Shown here: in pieces, positions 35,834-48,477 of the stretch
Position numbering within the stretch: the first letter of the stretch is position 1
Layout: the number at the start of each line of letters is the position of its first letter
Assembly (NCBI GenBank): GCA_036971615.1
Contig: JAYKKR010000008.1
Coordinates: forward strand, 682,001 to 746,000
Direction: 5' to 3'
From: Amyloporia xantha
Lineage: Eukaryota > Basidiomycota > Agaricomycetes > Polyporales > Adustoporiaceae
Length of the DNA: 64,000 bases
Notes under the pieces: model-generated
The model's input: the letters and a program-made list of their open reading frames with translations, nothing else
Told to the model about the DNA's origin: nothing
The model's database searches: none
Translations under genes and position numbers: made by a program

Positions 35834-37567
35834 CTACAGCAGAAAAAAAACACACCACAGGATACCTCGTTTGTGTAACGAAGGCATCTGAGACTGCACT
35901 AGTGTTTCCCATAGAGCCTTGGCTTCGACATTAATAAGTGCAGCAGCAACTTTACCGCAATGGATTCCAAGCTCAACCTGTGTAAGTTTGTCCAATGCAA
36001 GGCGGGCAAAGATGTGGTCAAGTTGAGAATAAAAGCCAGGGGACAACATTGTCAGCATCGTGTCAAGTCCATCAGGTTTGCCGTTGGATATCATGGAACA
36101 AATATCGAATGCTATGCTGATCTCTTTCATAACTTTGGAGGTGAGCTGAGAGACGAGCTGAACTATGCAGCCAGTGTTGAAATCCACACCGTTGATATGT
36201 AGGACGAGCTCCAAGTTTGTGAGCTTCGTGTTATGGGAAATATCGATGGAGTATACTAGGAGCATATGGAATCAGACAGCTCCAAGGATTAAGCAAGGAG
36301 TTGTGTGGCTCACCGCCGGGCACCAGGTGCAGGGACAGCATTTGAAGTGAAGCACCAGCTGACTGAATGAGACGCTGCATATTTCCGGACAGAAAGTCTC
36401 TGGGGTGTAAAGGACACTTATCGAAAGGGACGTGTCGGCCCAGGCATATGCGAGTCAGCTTTGCAGAGATGTCCGTAGACACGAAGAAGCCGGTGATGTC
36501 GTCGATGGAAGTTCTGTCCAAGCAGCGGAGGGTGACGCCCGAGAGCTCCATCGCATCAGCGCATTGTGGAAATGCAGCGCGATTGAAATGATGCGTCTCG
36601 AAGCTCACTGCACTGCATTTGAGCTTTTCTAGGGCAGGAAGGGCGCAGACGAGCCGACCGAATGTGGCGATCGAAGGGAACGTGACGTAATCGAGACTAA
36701 GCTTTGTGATCCCGGTAAACGTGGACAGATTGTCGAAGATGTCCGGCGGTATGTCTCCTGCTCGCCACCCTGCCTGCTGAATGAAAAGGTCGCTCGTCTC
36801 CGTCCACCTTCCGCCCAGCATTGCTGCGAATGTGCCCAGGTGTGGGATGGGTCCTATGGACTTCCACTTCGAGCTCTCGATAGTCACCCTACTTGATCCT
36901 GTCCAGCTACTTTTCATCATCCCTATCCGCACCACCTCCTCCCGATTCGAAAACCTGACCGAATCTTGTCCGTATTCTGGCGGCACGTACTTGCTAGCTC
37001 TATCGTACCACACGCGTCCAGAGTAGGCCTCGCGGTAGGCCAGTAGCGCATCCAGGTCATATCGCAAGTACGAAACGATGTGGTCCCAAAGTTCAGGTGG
37101 AAGAAAACGAGGAGTGGGCTGCACGACGAAACACAAATTGTCGTGAGTTGGATTTGATAACGCTAGTTAAATGTACCTACCTCCCTTACCTCCCTTACCT
37201 CCCTTACCTTCCCTGCCTTTCTTACCTTCCTCGCCTTCCTTGCCGCCCTTATACTCCTTACCACCCTCCATCCAAGTCTGTTAACCAGCTGTTGCAGCTG
37301 GACACTGAAACTTGGGGACTCGTTACTGCCATTCAGTGCCGCTGTTTGGTCATTCAGGTCGACGTCAGAGCGAGCGTCCACAACTGGTCTGCCTGCATCC
37401 CGTCCGTGTCCGTGCTCGTGCGGAGCAATCGGGTTTCTGACTCTCGCGTTGGCCCGCCGCATGACCCCTGAAGAGGATGGGCCATTATGTATCTGATTCT
37501 GGCCTGGGGCCTCATCTTGATCATTGCACACATAACTGGACTTGAAACAAGACAGTAGAACAGACAT
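35834..37567 (-). CDS. F-box-like gene copy 2
   Basis: Exons 37181-37567, 36314-37118 and 35834-36255 join in phase to 538 codons. The F-box-like block PTPRFLPPELWDHIVSYLR opens exon 2. Leucine-rich segments (FTGITKLSLDYVTF, LEKLKCSAVSFETHHF) follow, and exon 3 carries VDFNTGCIVQLVSQLTSKVM. Exon 1 has a canonical donor (GAG|GTAGGT) and ends in a small tandem repeat REVREVREV, encoded by CTCCCTTAC units on the plus strand (37181-37210). Its N-terminus differs more from the other copies than the rest of the gene. It is probably a substrate-recruiting subunit of an SCF ligase; the substrate is unknown. Confidence 0.7.
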
Positions 37568-38937
37568 TTGAGGTTATCGGGTGCGATGGACAGTGAGCAA
37601 CGTGCTTTCTGCTGCCTTGGAATATATGTTACTCGTCTGTCAGGGACCACAGCCTCATGGCAACAGGTGATGAAAACCCTAATACGACCACCGGCGGAAT
37701 TTGCACACAATCAAGGTTCATGAAGCAGCTCCGGAATGTTGTGCAAACTTTGGTTCGTCCCGCTCTTATGCCGCCGAAGCGCTATCGTTGTCGATGTGAA
37801 GATCAACCAGAACTTCCGTTGCGCGCCCACACATTGACCCACGATGCATTATCTCAGAAACTCGACGGTGCATATTTAATTTCCGACTGATGACCGGTGT
37901 GTTATCAAATGACACCACCCGACTTATTAAGTGGGCGTCCCAGGGCGGTCGGCATAGCCTCCAAAAGACCCGAAGAAACAATTGCAGTGTGCACAGCGAT
38001 GCCTCGCGCAGCGTTTTCTGATACGAGAAGCGTCAAATAAAATAGACTCCAGTCCTCAGGGTACGTTCATTACGATCCCACGAGGCCTCGAGAGACACCA
38101 AAAAGCTACCACATCAGACAGGACCACACAGCCCATGGTGCAGCTCCAGAACGAGCAACTGTCTCCCCAATTGGTTTTAGGGGATACTCGCACACGGTTC
38201 ACTGAAGCCCCCGAAATCCCGAATCAGGTGAAAGCTATCTTCATCATTCGTATACGACCACTAGATTCATGATGCATGCTCCACCATCCTCAGATCGTCT
38301 CCGGTTGGACAATGTGGTGAGCTGGACCGTTCTCGTGGCCATTCCGGATGGTCATTGGCTGTAAGCGGTCTTTCTCTCATACGAAGACATTACTATGCAT
38401 TCAAGAGACAGCCTGCCCGACCTTTCCATATCGCGAGAAGCAATTCATTTTATGGCGCAAACTTTAACGCCCCGCTAGGCACTGACAATAGTATGGATGC
38501 GCCGAAGGCATATAGAAGGAACGTGACGTTGGCCAGGGGGGCAATTGTCTGTGCGGCATCCTCTTTGGCACCGGTAGTGGCACTTACGATACTAACTTAT
38601 TCACAATGAGAAGGCAGACTCTGTCCCCGATCATTACAATATACTGTATACTCGTTAGGCGAAAAGAACCCTCACACTCAGTAAAATCCACGACGGCTAG
38701 TCATCAGAACGCTGTTCACTAGCTATAGAAATCTAGTGGGCGAAAAGGCCCCGCAGACGTACAATTATTCGGCGGTGGTAAGTGGGTTGATGAAGTAGGA
38801 TGTGATCCAAATACTGTCGAATACAGAACGATACTTTACCCATGATCAGACCAACTCCACCAAAGAGCCGCTCCGCACCCCCTAGTTAAACACGACCTTC
38901 AACGCACACGCTCACGTCTAGGAAAACAAGAAACAAC

Positions 38938-39797
38938 CTATGATCGCAATCCACGCACGCCGCCTTCGACCTGTGTACTCGCCATCCACGGCTCGAACCG
39001 CACCTGCCCGCTCCTGACGCCGTCTTGCAGCTCCTGCATGTTCTTGGCGTCAAGACCCTGGAATGCATGCTGCAGACCCGTATACCAGTACGCAAGAACT
39101 TTGAGAGTGCTTCACGGAGCCTTTGTCCTAAACATCACCTGAAACGCCGGGTACAGCGTTCTCATGAGTCGTCGTTTCTTCTGGGTGAGACCGTTGCTGG
39201 GAACGCCATTGGCAGCAGAGGTGGGAGTAGGCTCGTCCTGTTCCATCATTCCCTGTTGCGCGGTTGAAGGGGGCAGCGTGATGGAGATCGAGCCAAGACC
39301 CATGCTCACGCAGAGCCCGCCCGCGCCCGCACCAATCAGCGATGCCGTCTGCTCGCGGTCGACGAGATTCTCAGCAACAGGTACTTTTCTTCGATCCAGC
39401 GGATCATCTCCTCGATCTGGAAGACAGAGTTACTCTGAGGAGGCCAGCTTCAACGAGCATGCCAAGTGGTGTGCGGTCGTCCAGACGCGCGCTGACGGCC
39501 GCAGCGGGTGCATACAACCTCTTGCGAGAAGGCAGTTTGGACGCGAGAGGGTGGTTTGGTTTTTGATCAGGTTGGAGCGGGCGAGAGAGGGAGATCTGCC
39601 TGCCTTTTGTGTCGATGATAGGCGGCTTGCCCTTTTTTTGGAGTCCCGCAGAATCTCCTTGACTTCGTCTAGTATGATGCATTTGGGCGCAGTGACAAGG
39701 TCTGGGTCATTGTTTCAGACAGGCCTGGCCGGAGAGAGGAACCGGATATCGCGATTTGTGACAATGCCGATCCATCTCCCACCAAGAACATTGGTAT
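38938..39797 (-). pseudogene. IMP dehydrogenase pseudogene (truncated, multiply frameshifted)
   Basis: IMP dehydrogenase converts IMP to XMP in guanine nucleotide synthesis. Recognisable blocks in order are GGRWIGIVTNRDIRF (end of the first CBS motif), LVTAPKCIILDEVKEILRDS, KKGKPPIIDTKGRQISL, NHPLASKLPSRKRLYAPAAA, LVEAGLL, EEMIRWIEEKY, ENLVDREQTASLIGAGA, MGLGSISIT and, at the end, YWYTGLQHAFQ, GQVRFEPW and TQVEGGVRGL. Frames change several times. The N-terminal catalytic part and first exons are absent. The family's active-site Cys (GSGSICIT) is Ser here, and the flap region between that loop and the C-terminus is reduced to about 200 bases without clear similarity. A stop truncates the last SYEKRLF-like residues. 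It is a dead copy; a functional gene should exist elsewhere in the genome. Confidence 0.9.
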
Positions 39798-39969
39798 CTA
39801 GATGCACGAGAAGCAGGTCATCAGGACGAGCAGAGAATCAAGTGCAAGTGAGACCTACCGATCGTGCAAAGAAAGCTCCTTACACTACAGTTAGTCTCTT
39901 AATACAACGCAGTGTCCGTTCTGCTTGACTAATCTCATCCAACGGTGATAATGCTACGACGGCCTTGCC

Positions 39970-42600
39970 TTGCGCCTCCAAACGCTTCCTCATTGCAACG
40001 TAGCCTATCACTATTGTCGACAGCGTGTGGCGCAGCATGCTAGTGACAAGTCAGTTTGTCGTCTGCTGAATGGTATCATGCCTGTCTTCGTGCAGCTTGG
40101 CAGCTGTCGCCTCCCGAGGTCCGGCCGCGACATAACGGGGACTGGTACTAGAGACGAGCCTTGTCGACATCCTAAGCGCTCGTATAATCCTCCGCTGCAG
40201 CATGTCAGCAGTATGAACGCGCGTGATTACTCGCCCAAGTCCTGACTTGTGTTCTGCCTGCATATGGCGAGCGAGGTAAATGCATTTCTGTGTCGCCGTA
40301 TACTAGATATGATTGGCCTCCCTCGTTCGCAGTCTTCAGCACTTCCAATTACACTGTCAGCAGCCGGCGAATGCGCCCGTAGACGAGAAGGAAGCTCACA
40401 ATGTCTCCGAGGGAGTCCTATTCTATCGCAGTCGTCCATGGAGATGCAAAGCAGTAGCTAGCAGACGAAGGAAAGCAGCACAAATGTGGGGGATGGAATG
40501 CACGGAGGAGGGAGGGCACAGATCCGCCGTGCGACGTATTAAGATAGCAAGCGGTGGCAAGGTGGATTGACGTGACGTAGAGAGAGAACGAGGATGAGGA
40601 CGCCGAAAAATGAGACCGCCAACAGAGCGAAAAAGCCGACAACGTCCTGCAAATGGGTCGATGCGCAGGACAGCCTAGTGAGTTTGAGCCATACTATGAG
40701 CTTCTCGCCTCTCAAGTGTTCACCGAGCAACCAGACGCGCTAAATCGAATATCGCATTGTATGCTGCTCATAGGTGATAGCCACAAGTGTGAAGGTAGCC
40801 CGAGGGTGTGATCCAGTATGAACGTCAGACAAGAAGAACCAAGTAGACCAGTCGCATGCATGAGGCCGACGAGCGCAGGTGCCCTGTCGAGGCTGAGTCT
40901 GTCACCGCCGCGGTTATATTCGTATGCCAATACAATACTTATTGCGAACGAAAACATTTCGACGCAGCCTGCAGACGGGGTAACGATGCTTACAGCGAGA
41001 CGGACACGACGAACCTGTTGGGATCCCAGCAGCGGGGATGGTGATGTCACTCAGATCGAGGAAGAACGCGATCACGATTCACGACCCCGGGCCTCTCTTT
41101 GCGTGTTCATCGCCACCCCAGCAGCTGCAGCCACGCCAGCCCAGCATCGAGCCCCCATCGCATCGAACCTAGGTTCACGATCACCCTACGCTCATTGTCC
41201 CAGCTGCTGTCTATAACGACCGTCTTCCACCGTGCCGTCTCCAGGCGCACCACCTCCCGCCAGTGCGACAGCTTTACCCGTTCCCCGTGGAGTTCCCTCG
41301 TCGTGTACATCTGGCTTCTGCTGTGCCACGATCGGCACACCTCGCTTCACGCCATCAATGCATCTAGGTTGTGTCTCACGCAATTCTCGACGGGAAGGGA
41401 CCGCACCGCAGTGCGAACTCGCAATTGGCAACCCTCTATCGGACTCAAACCATGGGTCCTGTTATCATGACTCACGGGGATGGTTGCACCCAGCGCTGGG
41501 TACTTATCAAGTACAAGACAGTATCTACGACATGACCATCCGCGTCTTGCGAGAAAAAGTCCTTGTCGACCTAGTTCATAGTTCGCTCCTGCCTCACCAT
41601 TGCCCAGAACACCTCCCTCTGCGGTGACGCCCACGTCTGTGCACCTCGCCTGCTTCGTACACATTCACCAGATATTGCACTACGAGACGGTGCTGATAGC
41701 AGAGTAGCGAACGGGTAAGTAGTAAGTACCGCATGCATTTCGCTACCGTTTTCTCATTGCCAGATCATTACCCGGGGCTGCACAAAGGGTCATACAACGC
41801 CAGTGCGACCTCAAACAGTCTCGAGACGGAACGTAATTTGTCTTCGGCATCTTCTTCGATCCCAGTCGTGTCTCCTCCACGGCTCCCTTGTCACTCTCTA
41901 GTACCACACAGACCACTTCGGGAATATGGTCGAAAGCGCTATAGCTACTTCGGCGACCCACACACGATCACATGCAGGGTCTGGAATAGTATATCACATG
42001 CGGCACACCCGACTCTTGCTCGTTCTCACTATCACCGTTCCTACCGTCCCAGCCATCTTTGAAGTTTGTTTTCACGTCTATCCTCAGTGCGCGACCTTAT
42101 CCGGCACGCGTCATCGTAATTCAGGGGCCTGTGAAGAAGCACGATATGACAAAGGTGGACTGTGGTTGGAGGTACGAATCAGCCGCGAAGGTAGTGGCAC
42201 GCGTGCTGCAAGGGAGTGCGATCGACGAACATCGGCACCCGTGCTGCGCTGCGCGCTACGTCCCTCGGGCTCGCGCCTTCGCGTCTGCGCATAGCTCTGT
42301 GCGCCACGACGCTCTTGTTCCATCACGCGTAGCTTTGCGGGCGGCTGCACGCCCCAGTTGCCGATGCAGACACGCACCCGAGTGACTGAGCAACCTGACA
42401 GACTGAAGCAGTGTACATACGAGCGTGTGGCTTTGGGCGATGCGAGAGAAGAACGGAAGACACGACGCGGTGCGCACATTCTGTACTCAGAGAAAATCCG
42501 AGCTGATTCTCTTTCGATGTAGCCTGATTTCTTCCAGTAAGCCCCTTTCTCGATGAATGGGCTCCGAATTGGAAGTGCTCGGGGCTTACTTCGCCGTCCG
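39970..42600. repeat. Segmental duplication S, copy 2 (partner 2550-5565)
   Basis: This collinear, diverged partner of 2550-5565 sits between the IMP dehydrogenase pseudogene and the next unit blocks. Its right border (GATGAATGGGCTCC near 42553) is also found at 54479 in unit 4, showing that S and the F-box units share junction sequence. Confidence 0.75.
40539..41050 (-). pseudogene. Relic of a putative membrane-protein gene, copy 2
   Basis: Minus-strand frames contain two hydrophobic stretches, VEMFSFAISIVLAYEYNRGG and VVGFFALLAVSFFGVLILVL, in separate frames. The homologous stretch at 3212-3896 is more broken. Alternation of hydrophobic segments suggests a multi-span membrane protein, but I cannot assign a family. 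No start or conserved motif supports an active gene. Confidence 0.3.
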
Positions 42601-42949
42601 CCTCCTCGCAAGTACACCGTCCGGTCGCGTTATCAAGGCTTCCGTGAGCGGAGAAGAATACACAGGATCATTGTCCCATCCTGTATCATAATGGTTGTAA
42701 GCATTCACCGCGAGATGAAATGATATTATGCGCTGTCACAAATGGCGACAAGGCGAGGGTCCCCCTCCAGGCTTTGTATAGCGGATCCTATGCTGACGCT
42801 TCACAAAGACAAAGAGGACTGATAAGATGACGTTTGCCTGTACGCTGGCCAACGAGTCAGCTGGAAATGCATGAGGAGATGGAGGGAGAGAAAGGAAACG
42901 GTCATGACCGGGATCTGTCGTGACGCAAGCCTCTAAGCTCACAACGCTT

Positions 42950-43580
42950 TCGAGATTGAGGACGCGTCATCGCTGCACAAGCGCTTGACCGATCTCCTCC
43001 GCGACGTCGACGACCCGCCACTTAAGGCGGCAAGGCATCGGCTTCTTCGCGTCCAGGTGAAGTCCTGTGCTCCAGACGGCCCCCTCATTCGCTCCATCTC
43101 CTATATACGCCAGCCCCGAGCTAATCCCAACCTTCAACTTCAACTTGCGCCCTTGGCCCGCACCTGTCCGTCTCTGATCGGAGTCTGACACGATCCTTCT
43201 CTAGTGCCAAATACACATGCGTATTCTCGCCCCTGTACCTCGACCATTTCTATCTACTTGGGTTCTTGCACTATTCGTCAACCGCTCTCAATGCTACACC
43301 AATCACGCCCGTTAGCCGAACAAAGTCGTGGGCAGATCTCACTTCGTGCACGTAGTATTGGACAGTGACTTGCTTAGTGGTACGTACAGCAACTCTCGCA
43401 TTCCTCCCCTATATCGCTCAAGTACAACACTCTGCGGCGCACCTCTCTGGCTAATTTTACGGCGCAGATGAGACGACCCACCCCCTCTGATGCATGTCCA
43501 GCTCTTGATCGTCTCGATACCCTCAAGGGAATTTTGCCAGGCGTACACCTGCATCAAGTCCTGCAAGGCTGAAGAACGTC
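42950..43580 (+). pseudogene. Relic two-exon gene, copy 2
   Basis: It carries the FEIEDASSLHKRLTDLLRDV segment and a downstream GVHLHQVLQG block, corresponding to 32480-33150. The intervening donor TGGTACGTAC at 43379 is kept, but the frame after the block stops immediately. Confidence 0.3.
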
Positions 43581-45079
43581 TGAATATTCTAGGGATGCGT
43601 CATTGACCATGCGCACTGCGTGGTCAATGTCCGTCACAGCTCCTCTGCCTTGACGAAGACAACACGCACTACCTTTATCTCAAAATACGGGTCCATTCCA
43701 TCGCGTTTCCGATCAACGAAATTATCTTGCCTCTCTCGAGAACGAATAAAACGTTTTTATACAATAAGAATTATCAGAGCTTCGGTGGGGGAAGGGATCG
43801 TGACATTTTCGATGTGTCATGTACGCTGAAAGCAGACGCTTCGCAGGAATGAGGTATACTCTGCGTTGGTATGTCGTGTTTGGGGGAATACCTGTACTCG
43901 CACATATGCTAATCCATGCTTGTCGTTGCTAGGTATACTCGCTGTTAGAAAAGTCGTCAGCTCAGCCAATAATCGAAACTCGTAGCTCCCGGTTCTTCCA
44001 GATAAGCTCTCGATCGTCGGTGCCACGCTATAGCTTCGCGCATGGACCTTTGTGATATTCAATTCCAGTCAGCATTCCGCCGTGTAGAACCCTGCCAGTG
44101 GTTCCTGGAGCTACCGCTTGCTCAAATTCCAACTGTCGAATGTCGAATGCCCGGCTTTCACTCATCTCCAGCTTTTCCGCCTGCTGACATGCTCAGACAT
44201 CTACCACGGGGTTTCATTCCGCCTCGAGGGGGCGGAGACAGGACTGTGCCTTTCTGAAGGTTCCTTATCTCAATATGGAATTCACGGCGTTTTGGATGAC
44301 GACCAGCTTGCCAGTCGTTTACGATGAGATTGCGAACGCGGATATCTCGGCCTGATGGACAAGCTGCACAGTCGAAAACCAATCTTTTCGTCACGTCTAC
44401 TTATTGCTCAAGAACGCGATTTATTAATCTCCGGTATGATTCGCAGACAAGCTGGGTCATACTGAGGCCCCCGCCACGTTGCAGCGGCGATGAGGAATGC
44501 ACGAAGGTAGGCAGCTGTATATTTCCTGGTCTCTGGGCAGCACTTAGGTGCGACGGAAGCCTCTCCAACAAGGACGGGACGGTCTGTCTACGAGATGGGG
44601 CGCCCTACCGGTTTTCGAGGCTATGAGTTGTAAGTTCACATATGGTGTCGATGCCTCACTTGGGACTCTCAGATTCTGTGCGTATGCAGAGTGGTCCGGT
44701 CAGAAAGGCAGGTATAGTATAGCCCAGGGGAAGCAGTTCGCGGCCGTGAATACAAATGCAATGATATACTGTTTGATCGCTTCATTGAGGTTCTCGTAAG
44801 CGCAGAAGAACGCGCAAAAGAATAGGATTGTTCTCCCATCCTGTATGATAATGGCCATAAGTATTCGCCGCAAGATGAAGTGATTCGCGAACCGCAATAG
44901 GGCGGGGATCCCAGTTCAGTCTTTGTAGGGCACCTTAAGCTGACGCTTCACACAGATAATGAGGACTGATCAGGTGACGCATACCCGTACGCTGGCCAAC
45001 GATTCGGCGGTGAAACATCAAGCTGGCATGAGATGCAGAAGATAGTCATGGCCACTGGCAGTTTGTGACGCAGGCTGAG

Positions 45080-45600
45080 CTCAGAACACTATCGAGATCG
45101 ATGACGCGTCATCGCTGCGCAAGCGCCCGACCGATCTCCTCCACGACGTCGACGACGCGCCAAGGCCTCGGCTTCTCCGCGTCCAGGTGAAGTCCTGTGC
45201 TCCCGCCAGCGCCCTCATTCGCGACATCTCCTATATGCGTTAGCACACCTTCCCCGAGCTAACCCTAACCTTCAATCCCAACTTCACCCTTGGCCTGCAG
45301 CTGTCCGTCTGATTCGTGCGGAAATCTCACTGCATGCACGTAGTATTGGATAGTCATTTGCTTGATGGTACGTAAAACGACTCTCGAAATCCGCCTCTAT
45401 GACATTCAAGTACGACACTTTGCGGCGCGCCTTTCTGGATAATTCTACCGTGACGACGCAGATGCTCGAGACGACCCACCCCCTTCTGGCGCATGTCTAG
45501 TTCTTGATCACCTGGATATCCTCAAAGAGTATTTTCCGGGCGTATACCTGCATTAACTTCTGCAAGGCTGAAGCGCGTATGAGTATCCTAGGGATGCGTC
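45080..45600 (+). pseudogene. Relic two-exon gene, copy 3
   Basis: It repeats the GACGCGTCATCGCTGC block and LDHLDILKEYFPGVYLH, followed by an in-frame TAA. It is a tandem duplicate of 42950-43580 within unit 2. Confidence 0.3.
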
Positions 45601-48477
45601 GTTGATCATGTGCGCACTGCCTAGTCAATATCCGCCACGACACCTTTGCCTCGACGAAGACAGCGTGCAGTACCTCTATGTCAAAATATGGGACCATTCC
45701 ATCGCGTGTTCAATCAATGAAATTATCTTGCCTCTCTGGAGAACGAGCAAGCGTTGTCATACAGTAATGATTATCAGAGCTTCGGCGGGGATGCGATCTT
45801 GACATATCAAAGGGAGACAGGTACGCTCAAAGCAGACCCTTTGCAGAATTTATGTATCTTCTGTGCTGAAAACCGTCCCGCTACCTACTAGACGCACCAG
45901 ACCGGCTCTTCCCAACCGTCCCCTTCCTCGCATCTAACTCTCCGTGCGCCATCTCGTTCCTCTGCCCCAAGTCGTAACTTCCTTGCCAATCGGCACCGGA
46001 TCCTCTGCGTTTGGCTCGCTCAAACCCCTCCACAACGGATGGGCTTGGTTGGATATAGAGGGCTAATCTGGTGATAGATGTTAGGGTCAGCGGGCCTGCA
46101 TACGGGATGGCATGGCAGAATGGACTCAAGGACGTGAGCTCACGGCATTGTCTGCCTTGTCCAGCTCGCTGTCGGCCTGTACAGGAACATCAAGCCGTTC
46201 TTCCTTCGGAGCGGTGGGCTGGGCGCGCGCTCTGTCTCGTTCTGGGCGGAGATATCCACTCCTGTCGCGCGTCGACTCTTGTCCAACTTTCGGCGGTTTC
46301 GCGACTCCACACAGCTTTGAACGCCGCAGTTTCTCAAAGCTTTCCCTCTGGGCGACTTCTATGGTCGCGTTGTTTGTGATCCGACTGCTAGTATGCGAAA
46401 ACAACGACTGTCTAGGCCGAAGAATGAGCCTGCGTCGGTCTCGTTGACTGCGTCTAGGCGGTTCCAACCCACACGTGGTAGCTGCACTGAATATGAGCTC
46501 TTCCTGCTGTCGAACGATGACTGGACCTCTTCGCGACCTCCCTTCTTTCAGGACACGGCAATCATTTTTCCTTGTGCACTCCATCATACCTGCCATCGTC
46601 TGATCAGGCCGGCTAGAGTCCTCGAAGACCCGCGCATGCGAAATTTGGTCATGGACTCAGTCTCGCTCTTCAATGGAGGGCTCGAAGGAGCGCGAGCAGA
46701 CATTGCGAAAACGCCAATACTACAAGGGGGTAAATCGTAATCCCGACTTGAAATTTCATCCAAAATCTGGCCGCGCTCACGCTGGACCTCGAGCAGCCGC
46801 TCCTGTATCATTATCACCATAGCCAACTTCGTTCACAGCATTTGGTCGTCATTATCGATGCTGTCGGATCGCAGGGAGTGAACCGTATTGCATGCAGCTA
46901 TCGACGTTCCCCCGATGGCCTGAGACATAGAAGAGGAGCCGACGATACCCACCGTGGACTGGAGCAGCCGTGTCCCGCTATTTCAAGTGCCTTCCCGTTC
47001 CTAGGTCCCGCATTATCTACACAGATTTCTATCACCACGCCCAGCCGGGGAGTCATCACTGTCTTGATGCATGGATTTTCCTGAGCTAGACTGTGGGTTT
47101 CTGCACTGCAAATCAATTCCGACCCAACCTGCTAGCAGACTGACGTACCGGTGGGAACTGATCACAGGTAGGACTGCGTTTCCCATGCGGGCAGCGTCGA
47201 TAGTGGCGCTTTGCCGCACTCTGGTAAACTATTAGGAAACATGTCCAGTAATACAATTCCGGAATGCATGTCATCGTCCTTCCATCTCTCTCCTTTTCTA
47301 TCGTGGTGGCTGTACAGATCTCATCAGAACCGCTTTATGGTTGATCGCGTTTTGGCGTGATATCGATGGTTCCCACCACCCGCACTGTCATCCAACTTGC
47401 CGTCCGGCCCTCCTTACCCAATGGATCCGGAGCAGGTACGCAATTTACAGTGGACGATTGAAGATTCTCCACTACTGACGACGCAAAGATGATCAAGCAC
47501 GTTGTGGAGAGCATGCTCTAATTACTCGAATGCATGACTTTTCTGTCACGTCGAGCACACCATCGGTTCGCTCTACAAGTAGACCACGTTTTTAGGAATT
47601 CGTCGCTATCACCGTTCCTGACGGACCCTAAAGGCTCCTGAGTCATAGCCTGCGGACTTGAGAGTGATGGTCTTGCAGCTTCTCGCCGGGGCATCACAGG
47701 TTATCTGGTAGTACCTTTGGACAAGACAATTGACAAGAGGTAAATAGATCTGTCCGGGTCTTTCGACGGCCCTTGCAGTGTTTGATGGGGACCTTCCGAG
47801 CTTCGACTGGTATGTTCGCACGTCTCTCGCTTGTTCAGGCTGTGTGTGTTGTCGAGTAACAATCTCACGTCACAGCAATGATACAAATAGTCCATTGTGA
47901 GCGATAGGAAATTATACAGCCTAGCAAAGTATCTCGTACAGCTACATGACACTAGTATGAAACCAACACTGCCTGTACAACACATGGGCCGTCAATATAG
48001 TTACAAATATACACCATCCGATTGTGTCGTCGAAATTTCCGTAAAAGTAAGAAAGAACCGTACAATAGAACTATCATGACTACCAGATCGTTCGCACCCT
48101 ATGTTACAAGCCTGTATATATCTGCCGGAAGACGACATCGCATCCAGTTATATTTGATCGTATCTTGTGCCACGGACCACATGTCGCGACATATTGAGAG
48201 GAAGTCCCACTCCCGGCCTCGTGGCGGACCCTGCGTTGACAATCCACACGGGTGAATGGCTGTGAAGGGCCAGACTGGATGCCGTAGCGCGTATATGGTC
48301 GCCAACGTTCAGTGGAAGTCAACATGGCATGCAGTAGAGCGTGCGGATAATGAGAGCGGAACGTAAAAGAGGGTTTATAGAGTCTGTTGTCATCGTTTTT
48401 AGCGTTAGAAAACATAGCAATAGGCACTGTACGGCGCGAGATTCAAGGCCAGGTCAAACATTAGTGAATCAACGCAG

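Larger units (their letters stand above)
34281..46740. repeat. Segmental duplication unit 2 (longest copy)
   Basis: The unit starts with the block GACGCGCCAGCGGGAATCG near 34431 and ends with ...GGGCTCGAAGGAGCGCGAGCAG near 46678, blocks that recur at unit borders near 34204, 54290 and 59070. It contains F-box-like gene copy 2, the IMP dehydrogenase pseudogene, S copy 2, and two tandem versions of the relic-gene segment. Apart from the separately listed items I find no intact gene in it. Confidence 0.8.

Noticed and set aside
39164..39928. 254-residue plus-strand open frame
   Set aside because: It is antisense to the IMP dehydrogenase pseudogene, whose homology is clear on the minus strand.
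48104..48427. Open frame downstream of F-box copy 3, possible fourth exon
   Set aside because: A similar frame occurs in unit 1 (6522-6962) but with shifted frames and no fixed splice phase; not enough to extend the gene.
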